NCBI GenBank assembly: GCA_021648725.1
Contig: JAKISF010000022.1
Coordinates: 1 to 57,825, forward strand
DNA from: Bacteroidales bacterium
Lineage (GTDB): Bacteria; Bacteroidota; Bacteroidia; Bacteroidales; JAADGE01
Direction: 5' to 3'
DNA length: 57,825 nt
The first letter of the stretch is position 1. The number at the start of each line of letters is the position of its first letter. The translations under genes and the position numbers were made by a program. Shown piece by piece: positions 1 to 9,194 of this stretch. The notes beneath the pieces were generated by a model. It saw only the letters and a list, made by a program, of their open reading frames with translations. It was not told the origin of the DNA and did not search any database.

Positions 1-1469
1 TGATCGTAAATTTCTTTTGTTATATCACTTTTTCTGTTGTTTTTGGCAATCAGCTGATATGCCATTGTTTCCTTTCTTTTTGTTCCGACAAATTGCGTAC
101 TGCTGAAATTCTTTAACTTTGTCCTTGTAACTAGCACTTTCCCGTCTCTTCCGAGAGATAAGTCAAGTGTATCTTTTACGTTTCTGGTGTTAATAAATGA
201 CTGCCCGAGATATGTTCCCGAATAATATACATTTGCAGGACCGTCAATTAAGTTTAATTCTTCCCAGCCCGTTATTTGTGCTAACAAAAATACATCTTTA
301 TCCAGTTTTGTTACAGCAAAGTGCCGGTAGTTTGCCGGTAGTTTATGTTCACTTATATCTACTAAATATGGCTTGTCATCAGATGGAATCGTATATGTCT
401 TTTTTATATCAAATTCTGCACTTAATTCCGGAACAGAAGTTTCGGAAAATTCGCCCGAAATAATAACAGTTTGAATTTCGTCATCAAAACCACCTCCGAA
501 TTCTTTTCTTTTTTCTTCTAACACCGGTATATTATTTTGAATAATTGAGTTTTGTACATACCCTTCGCCTTTACTTATTACCCTGTTGTAGTTATTATAT
601 GTTTGGTATCTTAAGTACCACGGATTAAGTGTCGGTTTTGTAACACTTCGATTCGGGTCGGCGGTAGAAAGTTTTATTTTGAGATTTTCCCAGTTTATGT
701 CAGTATTATTATAAACTTTTGCTCTGTATTCTAAGCTTACCGGTTTGTCTGTATCAACGGCTTTTATATCATATGAAGGGGACCAGCCTGCACCGGTTAC
801 TAAATATTTTAATTCTATGTTTGTAGTAACAGAAGCATCAACTGAAACTAAAATTGCTATTTCCGAACGAGAATATGTTGAATTTACATTTAATTCGTTC
901 AGCTGATTTTGAATTCGTTGGTGAGCTTTATTTAGTTTTGTCTTCTTTCTGTTTAGTTTTGTAATTTTTGTGTTTATTTCTGTAATTCGAGCTCTGTAAA
1001 AATCAGATGCTTGTTTTAATTCTGTAATGCTTACACCTTTATCTTTTCCTCCGATTGATGTGTTTGCCAATAACATACTTTTCTCAACTGTAAAAGCCCC
1101 GGTTTTATCCGCAATATCTTGAATTTGGTAATTTACAAGCCTAAGAGAATCTTTTAATCTTTTAATTTGCGGTAATTTTTCTTCTTTTGCCAAATAGTCA
1201 ATTTTGCTTGTTATTCCGAGAAGGTCAACATTTTCATTTGTTGTTACTCTTATACTTTTTTGATTAATTTTTGAAGAAATCCCCGTAAATATTAATTTCG
1301 TTTTTCCTTTTTGCAAGAATATGCTTTTTTTCCTGATTATTTCGGCTCCGGATAAATAAATTGTGGCAGAGCTTATTGTTGTCTTGATTTTTTTCTCTGT
1401 AATATTTTGGGCTTTTGTTCCCGCAAGAATCAGAAGAATTAAACAGATAGTTGTGATAAGCTTTTTCAT
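1..1469 (-). CDS. DUF4139 (mucoidy inhibitor MuiA-like) protein, 3' end outside the window
   Basis: An open frame runs without a stop from an ATG at 1467-1469 to the left edge, giving about 489 residues of a longer protein. It begins with a Sec signal peptide (MKKL, a hydrophobic stretch, then AGTKAQ). A coiled-coil middle region follows, with many K/E/Q/L residues, around residues 80-200. Then comes the beta-rich segment typical of DUF4139, with the characteristic text VTGAGWSPSYDIKA near residue 250 and later IPSDDKPYLVDI. Proteins of this family in Bacteroidota are exported and of unknown biochemical role; the name MuiA comes from distant proteins linked to mucoidy. The gene diverges from recO across about 130 bp. 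The family call is good; no function is claimed. Confidence 0.8.
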   Translation of the reverse strand, partial: MKKLITTICLILLILAGTKAQNITEKKIKTTISSATIYLSGAEIIRKKSIFLQKGKTKLIFTGISSKINQKSIRVTTNENVDLLGITSKIDYLAKEEKLPQIKRLKDSLRLVNYQIQDIADKTGAFTVEKSMLLANTSIGGKDKGVSITELKQASDFYRARITEINTKITKLNRKKTKLNKAHQRIQNQLNELNVNSTYSRSEIAILVSVDASVTTNIELKYLVTGAGWSPSYDIKAVDTDKPVSLEYRAKVYNNTDINWENLKIKLSTADPNRSVTKPTLNPWYLRYQTYNNYNRVISKGEGYVQNSIIQNNIPVLEEKRKEFGGGFDDEIQTVIISGEFSETSVPELSAEFDIKKTYTIPSDDKPYLVDISEHKLPANYRHFAVTKLDKDVFLLAQITGWEELNLIDGPANVYYSGTYLGQSFINTRNVKDTLDLSLGRDGKVLVTRTKLKNFSSTQFVGTKRKETMAYQLIAKNNRKSDITKEIYD

Positions 1470-1574
1470 AGTATAAAAAATTTAAGAAATAAGTTAAAAC
1501 ACTAAGATACAACGAACATCTTAATTTCACAAAATATTCGTTGTATTTTATTTTATTCCGGTGTTCATAATTGA

Positions 1575-1582
1575 TATATTTG
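1575..1582 (+). promoter_or_regulatory. Candidate -7 element upstream of recO
   Basis: The octamer tatatttg fits the Bacteroidota -7 consensus TAnnTTTG and lies 19 bp before the recO ATG. No convincing TTTG box sits about 19 bp further upstream, so this rests on a single short match in AT-rich DNA. Confidence 0.25.
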
Positions 1583-1600
1583 TTTCCGTAAATTCAAAAT

Positions 1601-2323
1601 ATGATTGTTTCAACAAAAGGAATTATTTTGCACAGGCTTAAATTTTCTGATTCTAAGATTATTGCAAAAATATATACAGAAAAGTTCGGCTTACAATCAT
1701 ATCTGATTTTTGGTTCAGACTCTAAAAAAGGGAAACAGGTAAAATCTTTGCTTCAACCTTTCTTTTTAGTTGATATTCAAGTTTATCATAACGAAAAAAA
1801 AACTTTGCAAAAAATAAAGGAGATTTCTAATAGTTTTCCTTTTATTTCAATTCCTTTCGAAATACAAAAAAGTACAGTCTCATTGTTTATTTCCGAACTA
1901 ATAATGAGGGTTTTAAAGGAAAATGAACCGGATAATGATTTATTTAATTTTTTTATAACCGCAATTAAGGCTTTTGATTCTCAAGCCGGAGGGTTTCAAA
2001 ATTTTCATGTTTTTTTTCTTGCCGAATTTTGTAAATACTTAGGAATTAAACCCGAAAACAATTACTCAACTGAAAAATCAACATTTGATTTAGATGCAGG
2101 GCGATTTATTACCGGCAGACCTAACCACAAATATTATGTTAATCAAAAGTTGAGCCGATTGTTAGGTGAAGTTCTGAAAATAAGACCGGGGAAAGCGGAA
2201 ACACTAATAATTTCAAATGAAGAGCGAAAACATCTTTTAGATCTTCTTATTGACTATTATAAAATACACTTAGGGGAGCCCACGCAAATGAAAACACTTT
2301 CAGTGCTAAAGCAAATATTTTAA
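1601..2323 (+). CDS. recO: DNA repair protein RecO
   Basis: The 240-residue product has the usual RecO length. It starts with the N-terminal OB-fold signature seen in Bacteroidota RecO (STKGIILHRLKFSDSKIIAKIY, in which the KGIIL and D(S/T)xII elements are conserved). A helical C-terminal half follows, with the FxxxFLxxFxxYLG element near residue 145. RecO works with RecR to load RecA on SSB-coated gaps in recombinational repair. The C-terminal region lacks the CxxC zinc motif of some RecO proteins, as is common in this phylum. The gene is monocistronic: it diverges from the DUF4139 gene and converges on the Na/Pi symporter gene with only 4 bp between the stop codons. Confidence 0.9.
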   Translation: MIVSTKGIILHRLKFSDSKIIAKIYTEKFGLQSYLIFGSDSKKGKQVKSLLQPFFLVDIQVYHNEKKTLQKIKEISNSFPFISIPFEIQKSTVSLFISELIMRVLKENEPDNDLFNFFITAIKAFDSQAGGFQNFHVFFLAEFCKYLGIKPENNYSTEKSTFDLDAGRFITGRPNHKYYVNQKLSRLLGEVLKIRPGKAETLIISNEERKHLLDLLIDYYKIHLGEPTQMKTLSVLKQIF

Positions 2324-2327
2324 TCTT

Positions 2328-4022
2328 TTATAGATCCTTGTGTATGCGAACATTTTTTACCGATTCCGAAATGTTTATGATATAATCTCCGAGTTTTTCA
2401 GAGGTTGAAAATAATTCGTTGTAAATTACTCCGGCTTTATATTTATATTTTTTACTCTTTACGTTTAAAATATGCTCCTCTCTTAATCGGTTTCTGTATT
2501 TGTTAATTAAATTTTCAATTTCTTTTGCTTTATCAATATTTGTATTTGAGAATTCAGAATTTAAAGTGTTGTTCATTTCATAATAAGCACTGTCCACAAG
2601 ATCAAACATTTTATTGATATTTTCAGTAATATCATCAGGAAATACAATTTTTCCGTCTTTTTTTCTGCGAATTGCTTTTGCTAAATTATAGCACGAATCT
2701 CCGACACTTTCAATGTCATCAATAACTTCAAACATTGCCTTTATTCTTCTTGACCCTGAAACACTTAGTTCGGATTCCGAGACCTTTGCTAAATATTCTG
2801 CAATTTCAACTTCCATTCTGTCACTGATTTCTTCATATTTTAAAATTTTAGCATAAAGCTTTTCAAACTTTTTCTCTTTTACTGTTGAAAACAATTCTTT
2901 AACATAGCCGAACATTTTGGTCACACGTTCAGCATATACAAAAATTTCTTCTCTTGCTTGTAATATGGAAAGTTCCGGAGTTGCTAACATTCCTGTGTTA
3001 ATGTGTTTCAGTCTGAACTCTTCGTCATCTTCTTTATCCTTAACCATTTTTGTTACAAGCTTAACAATAAGCGGAATAAACCAAACCATAATTAAAACAT
3101 TCAGTATATTAAATACTGTGTGAAAAATTGAAAGAGCAATGGGTATTGATGCTTTTTCTGCAAGAGGAGAGCCGGCTCCGTCAAACACCATAAACAAATC
3201 AATAAATTTAATAAACGGATAAAAAACAATTAAAATCCAAATAACACCGAATGAATTAAAAATCAGATGGGCTCTTGCTGCACGCTTTGCAGATGTATTT
3301 GCAACTATTGCAGCCATATTTGCCGTGATAGTTGTCCCTATATTTTCACCGAGAACCATTGCCGCAGCCATTTCAAAAGTAATTGTTCCGTTGGCTGCCA
3401 AAACAAGCGTTAATGCCATTGTCGCACTTGAAGATTGAATAACAACCGTTAACAAGGTTCCTATTAATAAAAAGAATAATAATGAAATGAAACCTAAGCC
3501 TGCCCCACTACCCAAAAAACCTAAACTTTCAACACTAATATCCGGTACATTTTCTTTCAAGAAACCAAGCCCGATAAAAAGTAAAGCAAAACCGATTATT
3601 AATTCTCCGATGTTTTTCCGTTTTGTTCTTTTTGAGAACAATAAAGGAAAGCCCACTCCTATTATCGGGATTGCTATTTTAGCCATACTAACTTTAAATC
3701 CGAGAATAGAAATAAGCCATGCTGTGATTGTTGTGCCGATATTAGCACCCATAATTACACCGATGGATTCTGTTAAAGAAATTAACCCGGCATTAACAAA
3801 ACTGACAACCATAACTGTTGTTGCAGAGGATGATTGAATAATTGCGGTTATCAGAACGCCGGTAAATATGCCTTTTACCCTGTTTGATGTCATTGCGGCA
3901 AGAATATTTCTCAATTTTTCTCCTGCAGCTTTTTGGAGAGATTCGCTCATTAACTTCATTCCGAAAAGAAATATTCCGAGAGAACCGAGAAGTGTTAATG
4001 TTTCAACAATTCCGAATTTCAT
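2328..4022 (-). CDS. Na/Pi cotransporter family protein with PhoU-like C-terminal domain
   Basis: This 564-residue protein has an N-terminal membrane region of about eight helices holding two inverted Na/Pi-cotransporter repeats. Each carries the hallmark QSSSAT motif (near residues 64 and 196), and each repeat also has a GxNIGTT element. Residues from about 345 to the end are soluble and helical, like a PhoU domain, as in YjbB/NptA-type bacterial proteins. It is predicted to move phosphate, or a related anion, across the inner membrane using sodium; the direction cannot be read from sequence. It is probably transcribed alone: 181 bp separate it from hemG upstream, and it converges on recO. 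Confidence 0.9.
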   Translation of the reverse strand: MKFGIVETLTLLGSLGIFLFGMKLMSESLQKAAGEKLRNILAAMTSNRVKGIFTGVLITAIIQSSSATTVMVVSFVNAGLISLTESIGVIMGANIGTTITAWLISILGFKVSMAKIAIPIIGVGFPLLFSKRTKRKNIGELIIGFALLFIGLGFLKENVPDISVESLGFLGSGAGLGFISLLFFLLIGTLLTVVIQSSSATMALTLVLAANGTITFEMAAAMVLGENIGTTITANMAAIVANTSAKRAARAHLIFNSFGVIWILIVFYPFIKFIDLFMVFDGAGSPLAEKASIPIALSIFHTVFNILNVLIMVWFIPLIVKLVTKMVKDKEDDEEFRLKHINTGMLATPELSILQAREEIFVYAERVTKMFGYVKELFSTVKEKKFEKLYAKILKYEEISDRMEVEIAEYLAKVSESELSVSGSRRIKAMFEVIDDIESVGDSCYNLAKAIRRKKDGKIVFPDDITENINKMFDLVDSAYYEMNNTLNSEFSNTNIDKAKEIENLINKYRNRLREEHILNVKSKKYKYKAGVIYNELFSTSEKLGDYIINISESVKNVRIHKDL

Positions 4023-4140
4023 TGTTTTTTATTTTTTTATAATTCGGCTCAAAAATATAATATTCAACTTAATAATTCTATTTTAAATATAATATCTTTA
4101 AAACCATTGTTTTCTTATAATGTTTACAATTTGACTGAGG

Positions 4141-4195
4141 GTTGTTAGGCTTGGAGAAGTCATGCCTGACACCCGGGAGACTTAGATTTGCAAAA
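4141..4195. repeat. GC-richer intergenic patch with short inverted repeats
   Basis: Between hemG and the symporter gene lies a patch richer in G and C than its surroundings. It contains aagtc (4157-4161) paired with gactt (4179-4183), and gtca/tgac symmetry inside the loop. It does not end in a T-run on either strand. It may be a small interspersed repeat or part of a terminator. Support is weak. Confidence 0.25.
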
Positions 4196-4203
4196 ATAAA
4201 GAC

Positions 4204-5541
4204 TTATTGAATAACTCTTTTCGAAATTTCAAAAGACTGTTTTATCCTGTCAGCAATACCGACACCGCCGACAACGCTTCCGCCGACAAGCAAACCGGGA
4301 AATTTTTTTTCAATATTATGAATTGCTTCGATTCGTTTTCCCGAACTTTCTCCATATTGAGCAATAGCTTGCTCGTAATAAGACAATTTAAAGAGGTCGG
4401 GGTTAAAAGTCTCTAAACCCAACATTTCCTGAATATCTTTTGCAATAACTTCTTTTAACTCTGTTTCTTTTAACAGAGCAAGATCTTCTCTTCTTGTTCC
4501 TCCGACAAATACTGTTAAAAGAGCTCCGAGTTCCGGGGCTCTGCCGGAAAATAGTGTAGATAAATAAAGGACTCCTAAAATGTTTTTCTTTTCTTTCATA
4601 GGAACCAAGCCTCCGAAAGCCTTTAAGTTTCCCCCTGTCCAGTTCTTAAACCCGATGGACGCTCCTACGACTTTTGCATACTTTAAGTTTAATATATTCT
4701 CTAAATCATTATCAGAGATAAAAGGGAGTATTGTTTTTATGTTTGGTGCATTTACCGTACTTATAACATCTGTGAAGATTTCATTTTTTAAAAAAAATCT
4801 GCCGTCTCTGTAATCAAATTTAACATCTGTGCACTTTGTTTTAATATTTTCTTTACCTATATTTTTGACAAGGGCATTTATCAGTTCTTTTAGCCCCCCT
4901 TTAAATGAAAATATTTGTTTGCTGATTTTTTTCTCATCCTCAGTTTTTGTTTCCTTCTTTTTTTTAATTGCCCCTTTTATGAAACTTCCGTATGTTTGTT
5001 CCAAGTTGTATAACTTTGGCAAAGCATATTTTGTAACTAAATATTCCGGGTCTCCGGCATAAATTCCGGAAATAAAGGGGTCAATTGCATACGTTAAAAA
5101 ACTTTTACCTAAACGTCTTTTTACTAAGCTTGCCAAACTTTCATTTTGATTAGTCCCCTTTTTTCTAAACGGCTCTGCTAAAACACGAATTTTGTCATTA
5201 AAGGTAAACAAGGGCGTTTTTATTGCAGAAATCATACCCCCCGGAATTGCGTGCCACTTGTTTCCTTTCCAAATTAACCTCTTTTTTGATGTTTGGTCAG
5301 CAATTTCCAACTCGCAATCTTTTTTTAGTTCTTCAAATAAATTCACAACTTCAATATTTGAAATAACTCCGCTGTTTGGACCTCTTTCAAATAAAAATCC
5401 ATTTTCCTCATCTGTTCTGATAACACCTCCGATATGATTTGTTCTCTCAAAAATCGTAAAATCCAAACCTTTCTTTTTAAGGTAATGTGCGGTTACCAAT
5501 CCTGTGATTCCGGCCCCTATTACAGCAATTTTTTTATCCAT
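4204..5541 (-). CDS. hemG: Protoporphyrinogen oxidase, FAD-dependent (HemY type)
   Basis: The 445-residue protein opens with a dinucleotide-binding GAGITGL motif at residues 8-14 followed by FERTNHIGGVIRT, the classic FAD site of the HemY/PPOX amine-oxidase fold. It ends with the second FAD element GLLVGGSVVGGVGIADRI. It oxidises protoporphyrinogen IX to protoporphyrin IX, the penultimate step of haem synthesis, normally with O2 as electron acceptor. All other haem genes of the window lie together at 9216-18496, so this gene is split from them by a two-component system and a permease and faces the other way. The gene is sometimes named hemY; the flavodoxin-like HemG and the membrane protein HemJ are unrelated. 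Start chosen because the nucleotide-binding strand begins at residue 4. Confidence 0.93.
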   Translation of the reverse strand: MDKKIAVIGAGITGLVTAHYLKKKGLDFTIFERTNHIGGVIRTDEENGFLFERGPNSGVISNIEVVNLFEELKKDCELEIADQTSKKRLIWKGNKWHAIPGGMISAIKTPLFTFNDKIRVLAEPFRKKGTNQNESLASLVKRRLGKSFLTYAIDPFISGIYAGDPEYLVTKYALPKLYNLEQTYGSFIKGAIKKKKETKTEDEKKISKQIFSFKGGLKELINALVKNIGKENIKTKCTDVKFDYRDGRFFLKNEIFTDVISTVNAPNIKTILPFISDNDLENILNLKYAKVVGASIGFKNWTGGNLKAFGGLVPMKEKKNILGVLYLSTLFSGRAPELGALLTVFVGGTRREDLALLKETELKEVIAKDIQEMLGLETFNPDLFKLSYYEQAIAQYGESSGKRIEAIHNIEKKFPGLLVGGSVVGGVGIADRIKQSFEISKRVIQ

Positions 5542-5656
5542 TTCTTATTCTTATCAATATTAATCTGTATGTAAAATCTTTAAACTCCTAAGTTTTAGTT
5601 TTGCGAAATTAAGAAATTATTGTACTATTCATTATAGGTATGTTCAAAAACAGAAA

Positions 5657-5686
5657 CTTTCCGTCAGCCATCCGGGATGTGGAAAT
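5657..5686 (-). terminator. Possible hairpin downstream of the kinase gene
   Basis: The outer arms tttcc (5658-5662) and ggaaa (5681-5685) enclose an inner perfect hairpin, catcc/ggatg. On the minus strand a T-rich stretch follows at roughly 5645-5655. This could end the DUF819/regulator/kinase transcript before hemG. The two-part stem and the distance to the T-run make the call tentative. Confidence 0.35.
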
Positions 5687-5706
5687 CTTGTACAGAGTTA
5701 ATTCGG

Positions 5707-6978
5707 TTATTTGTCTATAACAGAGGAGAGGTCAATGGTAAAGGAATGTAGTCTGTTTGCATAGCCATACCGGACAATCATATTATAATAATCACAAATC
5801 TTTTTTACAATTTCTAATCCCAGCCCGCTGCTTGTTAAGCTGTCAGGTCTTTTCACAAAACGTTTAAATATTTCCTCCGGGGGTATTTCCAGTGGTTTCC
5901 CGGAATTGTAAACACCTATTAAGTTATTTTTCAACAAAACCTTTATCTCTCCGCCCTTTTCTCCATGTAATACTGCATTTTTCAGTAAGTTTGAAACTAA
6001 CACATCAAGTAATAATGGATTCATATTTACATTTATATCGGACATCTCTGCACTTAATTTAAAATTGCCGGTTTTAAAAAGTATATCAAAATTGTTTATA
6101 TATTTTTCTGTAATGTTCTTAACATTGATTAATGAGCTTAGCTCAAATTGATTGTTCTCAATTTTAGATATGATTAACAGCGATTGATTTAATTTTGACA
6201 ACCGCTCAGAAGTGTCTAATATGGAGTGTGTTAACATGATGTCGCTTTCGGAAATATTATCCGATTGCAACAATAACTCGGCTTTGCTTTTAATAATTGC
6301 CAACGGGGTTTGTATTTCATGAGAGGTATTTTCTGTCAGCTCTTTTAGGTTGGTAAAATCTTTTTGTATTCTTCCGACCATTTGCTTAAGAACTGAATTT
6401 AATTTATTAAACTCATCAATTTCAGACTCTTCAAGTAATAATTTTTTTCTGCTGTTAATATTATATTGATGTGCTCTTTTTAGATTTTCAAAGAAATTTG
6501 ACCATACATTTACAAATATGAATCGATTAAGAGTATATATTGCAAACAAAAAGCTCAGAACCAAAAAAATAGAGGCGATTGTAATACGCTCAATTAATTT
6601 ATTTGATGAAAGCAAGGACTTATATATTGTTACTTTGTGTGTTTCGTTTTGTGAAGAATGGTAGAACCGAAGAAATTTATACGGAGTATACTTTTTTTGA
6701 ATGTCATTATATAAGACAGTATCACTAACAACCGGCTCAATATTCTTGTGTTTATTGACTTCTTGGATTGAAATTTCTTTGCTAAAACGTATTGTTTCAC
6801 TATTTATGCCATTATCATTTACTTCATTAATTATCTTATGCATTTGAAAAAACAAATCATTTGTAACATGATTATTAATCATATGCTTTAAGACATAGAA
6901 AAATACAATATTTCCTGTCAAGAAAATAAAAATGCTGACGGTAATGATTAAAAGACTGGTTTTTGATAATAATCTCAT
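5707..6978 (-). CDS. Two-component sensor histidine kinase
   Basis: This 423-residue protein has two membrane helices (about residues 8-31 and 132-154) enclosing a periplasmic sensor region of about 100 residues. A linker and a HisKA domain follow, with the phospho-acceptor His220 in the motif SHEIQTPLAI. The ATPase domain has an N-box (LLDVLVSNLLKNAV) and a G-box (SSGLGLEIVKKI). It is a canonical inner-membrane kinase for the response regulator encoded just upstream. The two genes overlap by 4 nt (ATGA), which implies translational coupling. The stimulus is unknown; the sensor domain was not recognised. Its operon partner is a DUF819 permease. Confidence 0.93.
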   Translation of the reverse strand: MRLLSKTSLLIITVSIFIFLTGNIVFFYVLKHMINNHVTNDLFFQMHKIINEVNDNGINSETIRFSKEISIQEVNKHKNIEPVVSDTVLYNDIQKKYTPYKFLRFYHSSQNETHKVTIYKSLLSSNKLIERITIASIFLVLSFLFAIYTLNRFIFVNVWSNFFENLKRAHQYNINSRKKLLLEESEIDEFNKLNSVLKQMVGRIQKDFTNLKELTENTSHEIQTPLAIIKSKAELLLQSDNISESDIMLTHSILDTSERLSKLNQSLLIISKIENNQFELSSLINVKNITEKYINNFDILFKTGNFKLSAEMSDINVNMNPLLLDVLVSNLLKNAVLHGEKGGEIKVLLKNNLIGVYNSGKPLEIPPEEIFKRFVKRPDSLTSSGLGLEIVKKICDYYNMIVRYGYANRLHSFTIDLSSVIDK

Positions 6979-7655
6979 TCTACAAGAAATTTATATCCGA
7001 CACCATACACTGTTTTAATATAGTCTTTACATTTTGCATCAAGTAACTTCTTTCTTAGATTTTTAACGTGAAGATAAACAAAGTCTAAAGAATTCATTAC
7101 ATCTACATACTCGCCTATTAAATGTTCTGCTATTGATGATTTTGATAAAACTTGGTTTTTATTTGTCATTAAATAGTATAACAAATCAAATTCGCTCTTC
7201 GTCAGACTAACCTTATTATTTAAAACTTTTACTTCTCTAAACGGAAGATTAAGAGATATTTCATTAATAATGAGTTCGTTTTCGCCATCTACCTTAAGAC
7301 GTCTCATTAAGGAGTGTATTCTTGCATTTAGTTCTGATAGGTGGAATGGTTTAACCAAATAATCATCTGCTCCTAAATTTAATCCGTTAATTTTGTCTTC
7401 CAATGAATCTTTTGCAGATATTACAACAATTCCTGCCTTACATTTGTCGGATTTAACTTGGCTGATAATATCTAACCCGCTACCATCCGGCAAACCAATG
7501 TCAACAATAATACAATCATATTCATATAAACTACATAAATCTATTGCTTTGTGATAATTATTTGCAATATCACAATTAAATTTCTTGTTTTTTATAAGAT
7601 AATCAGCAATTGATTGTGCCAACTCTCTTTCATCCTCTACTAATAACACTTTCAT
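6975..7655 (-). CDS. OmpR/PhoB-family response regulator
   Basis: A receiver domain with the phospho-acceptor Asp52 (VDIGLPDGSG), the acidic pair VEDE near the N-terminus and Lys in LVKPFHLSELN is followed by a winged-helix DNA-binding domain (SLTKSEFDLLYYLMTN, then IKTVYGVGYKF). The frame is open for 11 more codons upstream, to 7688. The start at 7655 is preferred because the receiver strand MKVLLVEDE begins there, as is standard for the family. It acts with the overlapping kinase gene. The DUF819 permease gene ends 53 bp upstream on the same strand, so all three may share a transcript. Confidence 0.93.
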   Translation of the reverse strand: MKVLLVEDERELAQSIADYLIKNKKFNCDIANNYHKAIDLCSLYEYDCIIVDIGLPDGSGLDIISQVKSDKCKAGIVVISAKDSLEDKINGLNLGADDYLVKPFHLSELNARIHSLMRRLKVDGENELIINEISLNLPFREVKVLNNKVSLTKSEFDLLYYLMTNKNQVLSKSSIAEHLIGEYVDVMNSLDFVYLHVKNLRKKLLDAKCKDYIKTVYGVGYKFLVE

Positions 7656-7708
7656 AAAAAGAACATATAAACTATTTAATTTATTCAAACATAATTAAAC
7701 TTGATTAC

Positions 7709-8875
7709 CTAAACAATTAATACTGCAATGGAAACACCTATAAAAGTACCTATGATATAGCCTAAAATTCCGACTAAAATAGCAGGAGTAATCAATTTCT
7801 TTTGTCCCATAGATGCAGCCATCGGTGCAGCAACTGACGGCCCCATAATATTTGCAGCGGAAGAAATCACGACCTCATATACATCAAGTTTGAATAATTT
7901 CGCCAGTGCCGTCATAAATACAAAATGGAATAGTAAAATAACTGTATAAAATAATAATACTGACGGACCTATATGAAATATTTCCTTTAAATTAGTTGAT
8001 GCTCCAATTACAGCCAAAAACATATACATAATCCACAAACCAATTGAAAAAGAGGTGTTTGACAAGGCTTTAAAGCTTCTTGGAAAAATATTGGACACGG
8101 CAACAGAAAAGATTGTAATCAACAAAATACTTAGATTAAGCTCTGTATTTATAAGCCCCTCAATAAGTGGCGCCACCAAGCCCCCGAGTCCGGCAATTAG
8201 TGAAGCAATGAAAACCGAAACTGCAATTCGTTCTATGCTTATAGGGTAATTATCCTTTTTGTCCTCCTTAACAGCAACTTTGTTTTCTTTCTTTTTCTTC
8301 ATAAAAAATCGTGACAAAAAAGCTAAAGAAGGTACTAAAAAAAGAAACAATGTAAACAAATTTGAAATTAAATTATCCACAGCAATGGTTGCGGTAAATA
8401 ATGGATTCGTACTGAAATTTAAAATTTCGGCTGATGCAATAAAATTAACACTGCCCCCAATTAAAGTAGCAGCAATAACGCCTGCGGTATCTCCGGATTC
8501 TGGCCCGAGGTCAATCAAACTAAAAGCTAAGATACTCCCTAAAACAACTCCTATTGCTCCTAATATGTAGGCAATTAATAACTTCCCGCTTTCCTTGATG
8601 ATTTTTACAATATTTGAGCTAAAAAGCAAAAGAGGGATAGCAATCGGTATAAAATAGTCAAACACCATGTCATAAACATCAACTTTCACAATAGGGTTTG
8701 ATGCAACAGGAACAAAACCAATCATTGAAAGAATCGACATAGAAATCATCGTTACCAATATTCCCGAAAGTTTCCCAAACCATTTCTTATGTTCAGAGTA
8801 TATTCCGAAAGCTGCCGCTCCGGCTACAATAAAAAACAAAACTAAATGATTTGAAGGTAATATTATTGATTCCAT
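7709..8875 (-). CDS. DUF819 family integral membrane protein (YjcL-like)
   Basis: The 388-residue product is almost entirely membrane-embedded, with about ten to eleven hydrophobic helices and two similar halves. Conserved glycine- and asparagine-rich elements include LIGGSVNFIA, AVSNIFP and SAANIMGPSVAAPMA, the last diagnostic of DUF819 proteins. Family members are thought to be secondary transporters related to the Na-dependent bile-acid/gluconate-type folds, but their substrate is not established. It is the first gene of a possible operon with the response regulator and kinase, so the system may control or sense the permease substrate; that is inference. Confidence 0.85.
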   Translation of the reverse strand: MESIILPSNHLVLFFIVAGAAAFGIYSEHKKWFGKLSGILVTMISMSILSMIGFVPVASNPIVKVDVYDMVFDYFIPIAIPLLLFSSNIVKIIKESGKLLIAYILGAIGVVLGSILAFSLIDLGPESGDTAGVIAATLIGGSVNFIASAEILNFSTNPLFTATIAVDNLISNLFTLFLFLVPSLAFLSRFFMKKKKENKVAVKEDKKDNYPISIERIAVSVFIASLIAGLGGLVAPLIEGLINTELNLSILLITIFSVAVSNIFPRSFKALSNTSFSIGLWIMYMFLAVIGASTNLKEIFHIGPSVLLFYTVILLFHFVFMTALAKLFKLDVYEVVISSAANIMGPSVAAPMAASMGQKKLITPAILVGILGYIIGTFIGVSIAVLIV

Positions 8876-9124
8876 CCTTTCCTTTTAAGATTTTGAATTG
8901 CCAAAAGTAATAGGAATTAGTATTAATACCAAATCGTTGGTTTTTAAAGCATATTTAACGGTAAGTAGTCTGCTCTGCAACAATAATGTTTGTGTTTAGA
9001 AACATTAACGATTAATATATCAACGCACATGACAGCCCCTGGCAACACACACAACAAGCTTATTGTCTGCTCATTACGCGGATAGAAAATCTGAACAGTC
9101 GGTTTTTCAAATATGTAAAAGTCC

Positions 9125-9171
9125 GAAAATCTCTTATTTATAATTAGAATGATTATAAATAAAAGATTTCC
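9125..9171. promoter_or_regulatory. 20-bp imperfect inverted repeat upstream of hemA
   Basis: The arms 9125-9144 and 9152-9171 pair at 18 of 20 positions around a 7-nt loop. The right arm ends 44 bp before the hemA start. It is not placed as a terminator, because the two neighbouring genes run away from each other and no T-run follows on the plus strand. It is therefore a candidate operator or leader structure controlling the haem operon. Confidence 0.4.
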
Positions 9172-9186
9172 TACAAGATTGAACTC

Positions 9187-9194
9187 TATTTTTG
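9187..9194 (+). promoter_or_regulatory. Candidate -7 element of the hem operon
   Basis: The octamer tatttttg matches TAnnTTTG and lies 21 bp before the hemA ATG. The upstream -33 position reads tttc rather than TTTG, with a short 16-bp spacer, so strength is uncertain. It directly follows the inverted repeat at 9125-9171. Confidence 0.35.

Noticed and set aside
1264-1530. 88-residue minus-strand frame overlapping the DUF4139 start
   Set aside because: It is out of frame with the real gene, which has a signal peptide and family motifs.
3487-3837. 116-residue open frame on the plus strand within the Na/Pi symporter gene
   Set aside because: It is an antisense shadow of a clearly conserved membrane protein gene.
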